A stretch of DNA of 64,000 nucleotides from Prorocentrum cordatum (GCA_963575745.1 CAUYUJ010015949.1:716010-780009), one strand, 5' to 3'; numbered from the stretch's first letter, positions 11,322-22,061 are shown. The notes: generated from the letters alone by a model not told the origin. Translations and numbers: made by a program.

Positions 11322-12923
11322 ATGCGTGCTATGAGGTCTGAGCCAGGAGACGGATACGTGGCAGCCCCCGATGGCAATTCGCAATCACCAGGTGTGCTGG
11401 GCGGCAGACGTGGACTTGCGATCAACGTCGTCTTGGTTTTGTTTTTCAGCATCAGCGCCCACGCCTCGAAGAACGCCCTGGCGCCGGCGCAGCCCAAGCT
11501 GGAGAGGATGGGCCTCGGCCCCGTCGCGTACGCGATCGTGTCCGCGACGCCCATGCTGGGCGGCATAGTGCTGCCCACGGCCTGGGGCTCGGCGTACTTG
11601 GACCACGAGAGGTTGGTGCTGGTCGCCGTGCCGCTCGGCGAGCTCCTGGGGTTGGTGCTCGTCACCGCAGGCTTCTGGCTGCTGGAGGTTCCGTGGGCGG
11701 CCCGCTGGTGGGCCGAGGCCCTCATCGCCGGGGGGCTGCTCGCTTTCAGCGCCTTCCACGGCGGCGCCTACGTCGTGCAGTGCACGGCGCTCCAGCGGGT
11801 GCTGCCCTTCGGGGAGACCACGGGCTTCGTCGCCACGATCGGCTTCACCAAGTGCACCGTGGCCGCGTGCAACTTCTTCGTGCCGCCGATCCTGCTGGAG
11901 CACGGCGTCCTCGGGGTGCAGCTCGCCCTGCTGGTCCCGGGCCTGATGTCCGTGGTCGCGGGCTGTTGGTTGGCCTGCCGCGCGGACAGGTTCCCGGTGA
12001 AGCACGCGCGTTCGGTCAGGGTCTTGGACCAGGACTCGATCATCTCCGAGGAGCAGGGCCCTCAGGGCGGTTGCTTCACGAACGTGTCGAGGAGGCTCTT
12101 CGACGCCTCCAGGGGCACCGGGGTCATCCTGCTGCTGAGCTTCTGGAGGGCCATCATCATGGGGGCCCTGCACTCCTTCGCCACGATTCAGAACGGGTTG
12201 GTCTCGAGTTACGGCTTGTCCAGCGAACAGGCCGGGGTGTTGGTGGGCACCTGCCAAACAATCGCCCTTTGCTCCCTGGTCGTGCTCAGCGTCGTCGCTG
12301 ACTGCGCCGGGAGGCGGGTCCTGATCGTCGTCATGTCGTGCATCGTCGCCGCTGGTGGCATCGTTCTCGCGATGGGCCCAGGCGTGCCCTGGTGGGCATG
12401 GCAGGGGTCGCTGGTGTCGGTGGCGCTCGCCTCGCTGGTGATCCCCGTCGTGGCCCTGTCGCTCGTGAAGAGGAACAGCCTTCGAGGCTTGGGCTTTTCG
12501 TTTGGTGTGCTCGAGTCCGTGTTCAGCTTGGCGCAGGTGTTCTTCACGCTCGTCATCGGATGCCTCAGGAAGTGGGGCAATGGAGATTATCGAAGGCGCC
12601 TACGCTGGGCCACCGCCGCCCCCTGCCTCTTCTCAGCGCCTGTCCGGATGGCCAAACGTTGTGCCGAAGTTTGGCCGAGCTATTGGACGACGTGGGGGAA
12701 CACTTGGGGGAGGAAGAGAGAGAGAGAGGAGGAGGAGGCCTCTTGGAGGCCTCTTAGGCCGATTCTGGGGCTTCCCTGGGGGTCTCTGAAGGGCATTCTG
12801 AGGACCCTAGGGCCTCTTGGGGACTGTTGGGGGCCTTTGGGCCGTTCCCTGGCTCTATTCGCGCGTCTAACTCAGTCGGTGGCCTTACTGGGGGGCTCTC
12901 TGGGCCCTCTTGGGGCGCTTTAG
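11322..12923 (+). CDS. Major facilitator superfamily transporter, intronless
   Basis: This is a predicted multi-pass membrane transporter of the MFS; the substrate cannot be told. Hydrophobic segments start near residues 30, 66, 103, 127, 162, 192, 266, 306, 331, 355 and 393, giving 11 clear helices. The cytoplasmic-loop signature DCAGRR after helix 8 (DxxGRR, MFS motif A) supports the family. A ~50-residue loop separates the two halves. The reading frame is unbroken, unlike the neighbouring GH3 gene. Confident homology-like sequence ends near residue 420 (about 12.58 kb). Downstream the frame enters GGGCC-rich low complexity (repeated LGPLG), so helix 12 and the true C-terminus are missing, frameshifted or very diverged. 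The start at 11322 is the first in-frame ATG; another follows three codons later. The relict spliced leader upstream suggests a retroposed copy. Expression is unproven. Confidence 0.85.
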   Translation: MRAMRSEPGDGYVAAPDGNSQSPGVLGGRRGLAINVVLVLFFSISAHASKNALAPAQPKLERMGLGPVAYAIVSATPMLGGIVLPTAWGSAYLDHERLVLVAVPLGELLGLVLVTAGFWLLEVPWAARWWAEALIAGGLLAFSAFHGGAYVVQCTALQRVLPFGETTGFVATIGFTKCTVAACNFFVPPILLEHGVLGVQLALLVPGLMSVVAGCWLACRADRFPVKHARSVRVLDQDSIISEEQGPQGGCFTNVSRRLFDASRGTGVILLLSFWRAIIMGALHSFATIQNGLVSSYGLSSEQAGVLVGTCQTIALCSLVVLSVVADCAGRRVLIVVMSCIVAAGGIVLAMGPGVPWWAWQGSLVSVALASLVIPVVALSLVKRNSLRGLGFSFGVLESVFSLAQVFFTLVIGCLRKWGNGDYRRRLRWATAAPCLFSAPVRMAKRCAEVWPSYWTTWGNTWGRKREREEEEASWRPLRPILGLPWGSLKGILRTLGPLGDCWGPLGRSLALFARLTQSVALLGGSLGPLGAL

Positions 12924-13020
12924 GGCCGTCTTGAAGGTCTCTTGAGCCGTCTTGGGGCCATCTTGGGGGCCTTGTGTCCTGGCGCCCTCTTGAGGGCTTC
13001 TTGCGCTGTCTTGAAGCTAT
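12730..13020. repeat. Degenerate GGGCC/CTCTTGG low-complexity tract
   Basis: Repeated CTCTTGGGG, GGCCTCTTGG and GGGGGCC motifs of about 12-20 bases. It covers the doubtful C-terminal third of the transporter frame. A similar but complementary tract is at 25.1-25.35 kb. Confidence 0.6.
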
Positions 13021-13232
13021 CGTGGAGGCATGTCGAGCCGTCCTCGGCTGTCGGGATCCCGAAAAGTCAAGAACGTGAGAATACCTCAACATCCCAAGGA
13101 ACAGATATAGCCAGCGTGGACCCCGAGCAGTCAGTGCACTGCGCATGCGTCAACTGTCTGGTGCAAGCTATGCGGTGTAAGGTATTTGGTGCAAGCCATG
13201 TGGCCTAAGCCATGTGGTGCAAGCTGTGCTCA

Positions 13233-13388
13233 GGCGCGGAAGAAGGACATACACGTACATGAATCCACGCTGGTTTCGAGAGGAGTACGCATTGCTTGCA
13301 TGTGCGTTTCACGCGGCCAGTATCGCAGGTCGAGGGGCCGTGTTCATGCACGCAGCTGGGCGCGTACGTCCTTTTTGCGGGCCCCTCA
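13233..13388. mobile_element. Dispersed element M8, copy 1
   Basis: It runs from GCGGAAGAAGGACATACACG to GGGCGCGTACGTCCTTTTTG. The ends form an inverted repeat around AAGGACGTAC / GTACGTCCTT. Copies are at 17.87, 49.82 (interrupted) and 61.55 kb (truncated). Confidence 0.75.
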
Positions 13389-13402
13389 TGTGTGGTGCAC
13401 AC

Positions 13403-13589
13403 TACATTCAAAAACCCTAATAAGGACGCGCGACTTTGCTCCGGGTTCCCTTGCGTCCTTGCCCTTCCTTGCTCTTCCTTGCTCTTGCGTCCTTGGGGTG
13501 TTCGTCGTCCGCCGCCCCAAGAATCCCGACTTCGGCTTCCAAGGGTCTTGCGTCCTTACCGCGCGTCCTTATTAGGGTTTTTGACTGCA
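13403..13589. mobile_element. TA-flanked CAGTC element M3, copy
   Basis: The left end is TA-CATTCAAAAACCC (one base off the family start) and the right end GGGTTTTTGACTG-CA. It carries a duplicated CTTGCTCTTCCTTGCTCTTG segment, which makes it slightly longer than the 177-bp copies. Confidence 0.8.
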
Positions 13590-13744
13590 CGTGGTGCAAG
13601 CCGTGCGGTCGGGCGGCAGCGAGAGGGGGGTAGCGGGTGACGGCGCGGCGAACCCCTCGGCATGCCCCCCCCCTTTCCTGGGCGGCAACGGGCGGCGGCG
13701 TGGCGAATCCCTCGACGGGAGGACTCCAGACGTGAGCCAGGAGG

Positions 13745-13910
13745 GGGAAAACAAAAAAAAAACACGGACACAATGGACCGTCGACTCCCCAGAACATACG
13801 GGAAAGTATGGGAAGTGGGGGGAAAGACAAAAGCCCAGAAAATATTGAAAAGATCGGGAATCGTGTTGTTTGTGCGTATTTATTTGTGTGCCCCAGGGCC
13901 CCTTCAATGA
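13745..13910. mobile_element. Dispersed element M7, copy 2
   Basis: Same architecture as the 7.47-kb copy: AACACGGACACAATGGACCG near the left, GGGAAAGTATGGGAAGTGGG inside, and a TATTTATTTGTGTGCCCCAG right end. Confidence 0.75.
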
Positions 13911-13984
13911 GTTCGTTGTCACCGCCTGGGTTCCTCTTGGGGTCGTATCGAGGGCCTGCTGGGCTCGCCTTAGGGGCCTCCCGG

Positions 13985-14530
13985 GCCGTCTCCCGCCTGA
14001 CTCACTGGAAGGCGGCCCCCGCTTGGAACAACATCCCCAAATTCCGCCACCTCTCTCCAATCACTCGGCTGGCGCGAGCGCCCTCCACACTTTGCCTCCC
14101 TCTGCTTCTGCCTCCCTCACTCTTCGCTGCCCCTTCTCTCTTTCTCGCCTCTTCTTGGGCTCCCCCCTTCTGAAGTCCCACATCTCTCCTTCACTCCTTC
14201 ATCCCGCGCCCCGCTTCCCGCCTAACTGAATGGAAGGCGGCCCCCACTCCCGAAATTCCTTGATTTCCAAGTTGCCCCTCCCTCCATCTACTCGGCTGAC
14301 ACTGCTCCGCTCCTCCCCCGCTCTTCGTTACCCGTTCTCTGTTTTTTTGTTTTCCTCTCTCTCTCTCTGTCATTTTCTGGGGAGTCTCTCTCCCGTTCCA
14401 CATTTCTCTCCTTCATTATTTCCTTCCTAGCCTCGCTTTCCGCCTAATTGAATGGAAGGCGGCCGCCATTGAAACACACAAATGTTCCAAAGTTCTTGAT
14501 TGTTTCAAGTTGCCCCCGCTTTCCATTCAG
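13985..14530. repeat. ~222-bp tandem repeat, three units
   Basis: Each unit begins with CCGCCT(G/A)A(C/T)T..CTGGAAGGCGGCC-type sequence, at 13993, 14218 and 14440 (periods 225 and 222). CCGCCT and AGGCGG can pair as a short hairpin at the head of each unit. The rest is pyrimidine-rich with CCCAAATTCC and TTTCCAAGTTGCCCC motifs. Confidence 0.7.
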
Positions 14531-14745
14531 TCCGGCGCCTGGCACAGGCGCAGGAGCCTCTTCAGCGTCTCTTGAGGGTCTCAGACAGCTCCGGAACGCT
14601 CCCAAAGCGCCCAGCCAGACCGCAGGAGGGAGACACAGGAGGAGGATGAGGAGATTGTGAACGATTGATGCTGTCTTATCGCGGCAAGCATTGTCCTGGA
14701 CTGATCTAGAACGCGAACGCAGACGAAGCGCGCGTGACCGCTCTA

Positions 14746-14746
<1 letters not shown>

Positions 14747-14786
<40 letters not shown>

Positions 14787-14789
14787 TGC

Positions 14790-14832
<43 letters not shown>

Positions 14833-14905
14833 TGAATAAGTGTTTGCTTGCATCTATATGCATCTACACACATATATACATATATATATGTGTATATACA
14901 TATCC
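14747..14905. repeat. TA dinucleotide microsatellite
   Basis: Two TA runs, about 38 and 35 bases, are separated by AGGTGCATATATAC, followed by TACACACATATA-like sequence to about 14905. The Tyr/Ile frames here are repeat translations. Confidence 0.9.
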
Positions 14906-14919
14906 TGGGATACTGGGTC

Positions 14920-15215
14920 GGCGGCTCCAGCCGCGTGCCTCGATTCTCAATGGGGACCCCGGGCCTCCGGGACCTCTCCCCAACGGCCCCAGAGGTGTCC
15001 CGGGCGGCCCTCAGATTGGCCAAGAGAGCCCCCAGAGGCCACCAAGACGATCGACGACCGCCCCGATAGCTCCAGCCGCGTGCCTCGATTCTCCATGGGG
15101 ACTCCGGGCCTCCGGGACCTCTCCCCAACGGCCCCAGAAGTGTCCCAGGCGGCCCTCAGATTGGCCAAGAGAGCCCCCAGAGGCCACCAAGACGATCGAC
15201 GACCGCCCCGATTCG
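14920..15215. repeat. Tandem duplication of ~137 bp
   Basis: Two near-identical units start at GGCTCCAGCCGCGTGCCTCG (about 14924) and AGCTCCAGCCGCGTGCCTCG (about 15068). Each ends with CCAAGACGATCGACGACCGC. They read open on both strands but match no known protein. Confidence 0.75.
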
Positions 15216-15690
15216 CTGACAGAGGCGCTCAACAAGCACCAGATGGTCTCCTGGCGGCCCAAAACGCATCCAAGACGCCGCAAGATACCTCCAAGAGCAC
15301 TCCCACAAGAGTCCCAAGAACCAAAGATCATGGATGTTGTTTCTGTCTTGTTGGAGAATTGTGCATCTCTGCCTTGCTGGCTGCCTTCCTCGCGCGCTCC
15401 CCAGAAGGTGCTAATGCAGCTCCTTGGGGGCCCCAGGACGGCCCCCGAAGCGCCCCTGCGGTGTCCCAGACGGCCAAGACGGGCCAAGAGAGCCCCCATG
15501 GCCCCCGACATACTCCGGGACCCAAGTGCTAACGGAGGTGCTCAACACGCCCCAGCCGGCTTCCCCACGGCCCGAATAAGCCGTCAACAATCCAAGATGC
15601 ATCCAAGAGGACTCCCCACGACGGTCCGCGGCCAAGGACGGCTCCCTGAGGGCTCCAACGGCAGTCCAAAGTAAGTCCTACGCGAGTGCG
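15216..15690. other. Unassigned stretch
   Basis: Complex sequence with no recognised gene. Loosely repeated GGCCAAGA(G/C)AGCCCCC motifs relate it to the duplication just upstream. Confidence 0.4.
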
Positions 15691-15694
15691 CTCG

Positions 15695-15990
15695 CGTGAC
15701 GATGATGACTGAGATGGTGATGATGACGGCGAAGATGGTGATGACAGCGAGGATGGCAAGGGTACACTGACGAGTATGGTGTTGATGACGATGCCGATGC
15801 CCAGTACTACGAAGCTGACGCAGATCATGATGCTGATGGTGCAGAGGGTGCGGGTGAGGGTGAGGTTGAGGGTGAGCGTGAAGGTGATGGTGATGGTGAC
15901 GGTGATGGTGATCATCATGCTGATGCTAATGCTGATGATGGTGGTGGCGATGGTGACGATGGTGATGATGATGATGATTGCGATGGTCTG
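15695..15990. repeat. GATGGTGAT-type minisatellite
   Basis: Degenerate GATGATG, GGTGATGGTGA and GAGGGTGAGG units over about 300 bases. The poly-Met/Val frame is a repeat translation. Confidence 0.8.
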
Positions 15991-16459
15991 ACTGGCGTCG
16001 GTTACGTTGGCGTTGACGATCAAGACCTTGACAGTGGCAATGATTATGACTCCTTTTGCCCTTCGATTCGGCGGTCGCACGTGCATGTGGACCTCCCCCC
16101 CTTGGCATACGCTAAAACTTGAACACGCAGCGAAACGCGCGCGATGGTTATAGTACTTTGCGTTTTTTCCTTGAAACAAGTTTATACCTATAGCTATATA
16201 TCTAGATACACACATCAACCTCTGTCGGCATATGTATGGATGTCACTGTCTGCCGATATCTTTATCAACCTCACGATCGGTCTCCTCTATCAATCCCAAT
16301 CGACCCGAGTGTCCCTCAATCGATCCTTCTATCATCTGTCGATCGCATTATCTATCCGTCGGGGCAATCATGAGGACAACCAGGTCATTGTTGTACTGCA
16401 TTTGGGCCTCAATCTCGAGGCGCCGAAGACGCCCAGCGCATCTTTTTCGATCGGAATCC

Positions 16460-16700
16460 ATCGGGACGACCGTCGGGACAACCATCGGGACACCCACGGG
16501 ACAACCACAGGACAATCGCGAGACAACCGCGGGCATTTGCTCCGACTTCGCCCCAGCAACGGCGGGATCTTTTTTCTCACCCGCACGCAGCTTCGCGTCA
16601 CCCGCACGCACGGCACGAACACGGACCCGAAACCGAATTCCCGGTGGGGGGTCCCGTTTCACGTCGATCTCGCCCCCCAATTTTCGAGTCAATATTGATG
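16460..16700. repeat. Dispersed repeat shared with 52.25-52.62 kb
   Basis: Several GGGACAACC units are followed by CGACTTCGCCCCAGCAACGG, CCGCACGCAGCTTCGC and a GGGGGTCCCGTTTCAC tail. Order and sequence match the 3' part of composite element M4 at 52.25-52.62 kb. Confidence 0.65.
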
Positions 16701-17860
16701 TTTCAATATTCACAGGCCGTGAGGATACTCAGTTCGTGCTTCCAGGCACGGTGGCGGATAGAGCGGCGATGGTTTTCAATGCTTTCTGTTTGTGTGTTGG
16801 TGCTGCAACTTCGTTGGTGGTGGCACGCAAGGTGAAGGACCTGGACACTAGCCCAATGAAAGGCGGATGGTCCAGAGTGCAGTTGATAAGCAGGCCGACG
16901 CTGCGGTCGCTGTTTGCCTAGTGTGCTCTTGAGCTGGGCAAGACTGATTTCACGGGGTTTTGATGTGTGGAGTTCGTCTTTCGGCCTGCTGCGGAGCACG
17001 CCCGACGTGGGACAAGGACTTGGGCCCTGCTTGTCGCGATGCAGGCTATTCCGGCGTTGTGTTGCAAGCCGCTCGTGCCGAGAAGTATGTCCTTGTGGTT
17101 AGTTTATGAAGTGTGCTGAAGTTATCGTTGTCGGAAAATACGCATGAAATCAAGCCTGGGCACGGCCTGTTCAGGATAGGCATCGCTCGTGCGGGTATTT
17201 GGGGCGCGCTATCGTGGCAGGAGAAGTGCCACTCGCCTTTTCGGCCACCTGTCTGTCTCCAGCTACGCCCCGACGGGCCCGGAATGTGCACAGGATGTGT
17301 AGTCTCCGCCAGCTGCGGGCTGCACTTTGGCCTTTATGCCTCTGGAGGTTGTGCAGGCTCTATGTGCTGGCCGTCGCGCGCCGCCCAGCGCGCTCTCGAG
17401 AAACGACTCGGTTGGAAAATAAACAACTGGGGCTGAGCTCGCCGAGGGGACTGAGCGTTGCCCCCACACCTGCCAGCAACCCGGCCGCACGCGGAAGGGG
17501 GGTAAGGCGAAGGGGGGAAGGCTTCCCAGAAGGCGCAGGCCTTTTGTCTGCAGATGTGAGGCCCGCGCCTTCTGAGAAGCAGCCTCCTTCTCAGAAGCCT
17601 TCCCCCCTCCCCCATTACCCCCCCTCTGTGCACCGCCGATCACTGCCGAGGACGCTGCAGCCGAGCAGCGTGCCGCCCAGCGAAGGCCACACAGCCCCGC
17701 TCATCAGCACCGCCGCTCGCCGAAGGAGTCGCTCTGTTGGCCCCTGCGCGTAAGCACGGCAGGCTCGTGCAGTTCCGAGGCGGCAGCGACCCCGCTGCGG
17801 CCGTTCAAGGTTAAGCGCCGCCAGTTGTCTAGGATCGGCCAATCTTGAATTGTCGTTCCC
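16701..17860. other. Unassigned stretch; one weak exon candidate
   Basis: An open frame ending at 16921 contains a stretch beginning EDTQFVLPGTVADRAAMV that reads like real protein, but I recognise no family and no partner exon. From about 17500, AAGGCG..CTTCTGAGAAG inverted motifs can form a hairpin. Nothing else is seen. Confidence 0.3.
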
Positions 17861-17864
17861 AAAC

Positions 17865-18020
17865 ATTCAGGAGCGAAAGAAGGACGTACACGCACATAAA
17901 CCCACGCTGGTTTTCGAGAGTGCGCAATGCGCGAACGTTCGTGTCACGCCGCTGGTCTCGCGGACTGGGTGATTGTGGTCATGTACGTGAGTGGGCGCGT
18001 ACGTCTTTCGCGGGCTCCCT
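17865..18020. mobile_element. Dispersed element M8, copy 2
   Basis: GGAGCGAAAGAAGGACGTAC begins the unit, with CGCGAACGTTCGTGTCACGC inside and GGGCGCGTACGTCTTTCGCG near the end. It is complete relative to the 13.23-kb copy. Confidence 0.75.
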
Positions 18021-18394
18021 AAACATTCGACGATGCGAGGCCCCAGAGTTCCCGACCGATTCTCGAGTGCAAAGTTTAGCCTCAGGCCAGTTTTTTATCG
18101 TCCTGAGGCCCGCAATTGTCGCCGCAGGCCGAAGCGCACAAAAAACAGACCTGGATCGAAATAGCACCCTTGCTGCAGAAAACCCTGAACAGCTTTAAGA
18201 TCAGATGAGGAAAAAGGTACCCGAAAGAGCGCGTCCTGTGGTCGCTTGGAAGGGGGGGGATGGAAACGGACCCCCCCTCATCTATTTCTCCTCCCTCCCT
18301 CTCCTCGGCTGGCGGCGGCGGCGGGGACGACAATTCCCTTTTCTGGGCCGGCGGCGGCGCCTGTGGCGGCGGGCGGCGGCGGCGGGGAACGTCG

Positions 18395-18875
18395 ACGAGG
18401 ACGGCGGTGGTGGTGGTGGTGGGTTGTGGTGGTGATAGCGATGGTGGTGGTGGCGGTGGTGGTGGTGTGGTGGTGGTGTGGTGGTGGTTTGCGGTGGTGG
18501 CAGTGGTGGTGGTGGGTTGTGGTCGTAGCGGTGGTGGTTTGGTGGTGGTGTGGTGGTGGGTTGTGGTGGTGGCGGTGGTTTGTGGAGGTGGTGGGGGTGG
18601 GGGTGGGGGTGGGGGTGATAGTGGTGGTGTGGTGGTGGTGGTGGGTTGTGCTGCTGGTAGTGGTGGTGGTTGTGGCGGTAGTGGTGGTGGCGTGGAGGAT
18701 CGTGGTGGTGGTGGTAGTGGTGGTGGGTTTTTGTGGTGGTGGTTGTGGTGGTGATGGTGCGTTGTGGTGGTGGTGGTTGTGGTGGTGGTGGTGGCAGTGG
18801 TGGTGGTGGTTGTTGTGTGGTGGGTTGGTGGTGGTGGTGGGTTGAGGCGGTGGTGGTGGCGGTGGTAATGGTGGT
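18395..18875. repeat. GTG trinucleotide array
   Basis: About 480 bases of GTGGTGGTG with TGTGGTGG and GGGGGTGG breaks, all G-rich on the + strand and able to form G-quadruplexes. The complementary His/Thr frames are repeat translations. Confidence 0.9.
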
Positions 18876-18879
18876 GATC

Positions 18880-19085
18880 GTCGCTGCCGGCCGCCGCCAG
18901 CGCCGGCGCTGGCGCCAAGGCGGGGGGAGGGTTGAACCCCCCCCCGGCGCCAGGGGGGGTTTGAACCCCCCCCCTCCGTCCCCCCCCTGCCTCTGGTCAT
19001 CGTCGCTGCGTCCCCGCCGTCGGCGCTGCTGGCGGCCGCTGGCGCAGCAGGCGCTGGGGGGGGGTTTCAAACCTGGCCCCCTTCT
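18880..19085. repeat. GC palindromic segment between arrays
   Basis: CCGCCAGCGCCGGCGCTGG, two GGTT(T/G)GAACCCCCCCC runs and GGCGCTGCTGGCGGCCGC form short inverted repeats. No gene is present. Confidence 0.5.
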
Positions 19086-19149
19086 TGGGAGGAGGGGGGT
19101 CCGTGGTGAGTCAGGATCCGGTACCATTTGACAACATGAGGCCAACATG

Positions 19150-20517
19150 GTTCCATCGGTGGGTGGGTGTGTGTGGTGTGTTGTGTGCGTGTGCGTGGTC
19201 GTGTGGCGTGTGCTTGTTGCGTTGTGCGTGTGCGTGTGACGTGTGCGTGTTTGTGTCGTGTGCGTGTGCGTGTGCGTGTGCGTGTGCGTGTGTGTGTCGT
19301 GTGCGTAGTGCGTGTGCGTGTGCTGTGCGTGTGCGATGTGCGTTTGTGCTTGGTGCGTGTGCTGTGCGTGTGCGTGTGCGCGCGTGCGCGCGTGCGCGCG
19401 TGCGCGCGTGAGCGGCGTGCGCGCGTGCTCGCGTGCGCGCGTGCGCGCGTGCGCGTGTGCGCGCGTGCGCGTGTGCGCGCGTGTGCGCGTGTGCGCGTGT
19501 GCGCGTGTGCGCGCGTGCGCGTGTGCGCGTGTGCGCGTGTGCGCGTGTGCGCGTGTGCGCGTGTGCGCGTGTGCGCTTGTGCGCGTGTGCGCGTGTGCGC
19601 GTGTGCGCGTGTGCGCGTGTGCGCGTGTGCGCGTGTGCGCGCGCGCGCGTGTGCGCGTGTGCGCGTGTGCGCGTGTGCGCGTGTGCGCGTGTGCGCGTGT
19701 GCGCGTGTGCGCGTGTGCGCGTGTGCGCGTGTGCGCGTGTGCGCGGGTGCGCGTGTGCGCGTGTGCGCGTGTGCGCGTGTGCGCGTGTGCGCGTGTGCGC
19801 GTGTACGCGTGTACGCGTGTGCGCGTGTGCGCGTGTGCGCGTGTGCGCGTGTGCGCGTGTGCGCGTGTGTGCGTGTGTGCGTGGGTGCGTGTGTGCGTGT
19901 GTGCGTGTGTGCGTGTGTGCGTGTGTGCGTGTGTGCGTGTGTGCGTGTGTGCGTGTGTGCGTGTGTGCGTGTGTGCGTGTGTGCGTGTGTGCGTGTGTGC
20001 GTGTGTGCGTGTGTGCGTGTGTGCGTGTGTGCGTGCGTGCGTGTGTGCGTGTGTGCGTGTGTGCGTGTGTGCTTGTGTGCGTGTGTGCGTGTGTGCGTCT
20101 GTGCGTCTGTGCGTCTGTGCGGTGTGGTGCGTGTGTGCGTGTGTGCGTGGTGTGCGTGTGTGCGTGTGTACGGTAGGTGTGGCGTGTGTGCGTGTGTGCC
20201 GTGTGTGCGTGTGTGCGTGTGTGCGTGTGTGCGGTTGTCGTGTGTGCGTGTTGTGCGTGTGTGCGTGTGTGCGTGGTGGGTGCGTGTGTGCGGGTGTGCG
20301 TGTGTGGTCTCTGTAGCTGTGTGCCGTTGTGTCGTGTCTCTGTGTGTTGCTTGTGTGCGTGTGTGTGCGTGTGTGCGTGTGTGCGTGGGGTGCGCGTGTG
20401 TGTGTGTGGGCGTCGGTGCGTGCGGTGGGTGCGATGCGTGCGGTGCAGGTGGGTGCGTGCGTGCGTGCGTGCGTGCGTGCGTGTGTGTGTGTGTGTGTGT
20501 GTTTGTGTGCGTGTGTG

Positions 20518-20549
<32 letters not shown>

Positions 20550-20590
20550 TGTGTGTGTGTATGTGTGTGTGCGTGTGTGTGTGCGTTGTG
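19150..20590. repeat. GTGTGC / GTGCGC alternating array, ~1.4 kb
   Basis: Almost every base alternates purine and pyrimidine. The left half is dominated by GTGTGCGC and the right half by GTGTGTGC, with a clean change near 19865. It is a strong candidate for left-handed (Z) DNA. ORFs of up to 886 codons across it, both strands, are repeat translations. Confidence 0.92.
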
Positions 20591-20591
20591 A

Positions 20592-20650
20592 GTGTGTCTG
20601 TCTGTATGTCTGTCTGTCTGTCTGTCCCTCTGTCTGTCTGTCTGTCTGCC

Positions 20651-20703
<53 letters not shown>

Positions 20704-20742
20704 GCCTGTCTGTCTGTCTGTCTATGAGTGTGTCTGTGTCTC
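20592..20742. repeat. TCTG tetranucleotide microsatellite
   Basis: Over thirty TCTG units with rare CCTG and CCTC variants, directly after the GTGTGC array. Confidence 0.9.
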
Positions 20743-20789
20743 CAAAAAGCCGCTAACCTTGAGGCTCGAGGTTTGAACCTCGACGTGGT

Positions 20790-21665
20790 CACGATGGCAG
20801 GGGGCTCCAGGGGCCCTGGAGGGCTCCAGAAGCCCTTCCGAGGGGGGGGGGACCGTAACCAAATTTGGTTGCGATGGCAGGGGGCTCCAGGGGCCCTGGA
20901 GGGCTCCTGGGGCCCTTTCCAGCAGGGTGAGACCGTGACCACATTTGGTTACGATGGCAGGAGGTTCCAGGGGCTCTGGAGGGCTCGAGGGCCCCTTCCG
21001 AGGGGGTGGACCGTAACCAAATTTGGTTACGATGGCATGGGGGCTCCAGGGGCCCTGGAAGACTCCAGGAGCCCTTCCCAGGGGGGGGACCGTAACCAAA
21101 TTTGGTTACGATGGCAGGGGGCTCCAGGGGCACTGGACGGCTCAGGGCGGCGCTCCGGAGGGAGGTGGGGACCGTAACCAATTTTATTACGTATCAATGG
21201 GCTACAGGCGCCATGGAGGGCTTCAGGAACACTCCAGGGGATGGATGGGAGTCCGTAACCAAATTTGCTTACGATAGGCGGAACTCCAGAAAGGCATCTG
21301 GTGGGTTCCAGGGGCCCTTTTCACGGGGGTGGGACCGTAACCAAATTTGGTTACGATGGCAGGGGCTCCAGGGGCCCTTTCCAGCAGAGGGAGACCGTAA
21401 CCAAATTTGGTTACGATGGCAGGAGGCTCCAGGGAGGCCTTGGAAGGCTCCAGGGGCCTTTCCAAGGGGAGGGGCGTAACCAAATTTGGTTACGCTGGCA
21501 GGGGGCTCCAGGGTCCCTGTAGGGCTCCAGGGGCCCTTTCCGGGGGGGACCGTAACCAAATGTGGTTACGATGGCAGGTGGGTCCATGGGCTCTGGAGGG
21601 CTCCAGGGGCTCTTCCGAGGGGGGGGACCGTAACCAAATTTGGTTACGATGGCAGGGGGCTCCAG
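20790..21665. repeat. ~78-bp satellite with 20-bp palindrome, block 1
   Basis: About eleven units each carry the perfect palindrome CGTAACCAAATTTGGTTACG (or one-base variants), then ATGGCAGGGGGCTCCAGGGG and a CCTTTCCGAGGGGGG-like tail. The palindrome is the most conserved part of the unit. Confidence 0.9.
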
Positions 21666-22060
21666 GGGCACCCCCCGGGAGCCTCGTCTTTGAATAAATT
21701 GCGAAGCAGTCTCAGGCGGGAGCCTCCTTCCTATGGGCCCCACACCTCATGTTATTAATCCTAGGGGGTCATCAAAATCTTGTAGCTGTCGTCACTTTCG
21801 GGTCCTTCAGGTTTGAATGTGGAGAAATCTGAGGCGGGAGCCTCCTCTGTGATTGAATTGCGAGAGACTCTCAGGCGGGAGCAACAAGAACCCACCACAT
21901 CCTCCGCTCCCTCCTCCCCTTCCTTCTCCTCCCCCTCCTCTCACTTCCTCCTTCCCTCCTCCTCCTCTTTTTCTTTGCCTCACCGTACTCATCCTTGTCT
22001 TCGTCCTTATCTTCATCTCCCTCATCTGTTTCACCCTCTATATTCCTCCTCGCCTTCTCC
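21666..22060. repeat. Insertion splitting the palindrome satellite
   Basis: Unrelated sequence interrupts the array. It has GGGAGCCTCC twice, each near a GAATAAATTGCGA or GATTGAATTGCGA motif and a TCTCAGGCGGGAGC motif, then a pyrimidine-rich tail. The paired motifs suggest a short tandem duplication inside the insertion. Confidence 0.6.
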
Positions 22061-22061
22061 A

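Noticed and set aside
11385-12257. 290-codon frame antisense to the transporter
   Set aside because: GC-rich third positions in the transporter keep the antisense frame open. The composition (His, Gln, Arg, Gly) is typical of such shadows.
16701-16921. Possible exon with DTQFVLPGTVADRAAMV
   Set aside because: It reads like protein, but I recognise no family and found no partner exon or clear splice sites, so it is only mentioned, not called.
20860-20885. Similarity of the satellite palindrome to the spliced leader (CCGTAACCAAATTTGG against CCGTAGCCATTTTGG)
   Set aside because: The match needs a gap and is accounted for by the symmetry of the palindrome; the units show no leader 3' part (CTCAAG).
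18282-20942. 886-codon open frame on the - strand, His/Thr/Arg-rich
   Set aside because: It is the translation of GTG and GTGTGC repeats; all six frames stay open over the same arrays.
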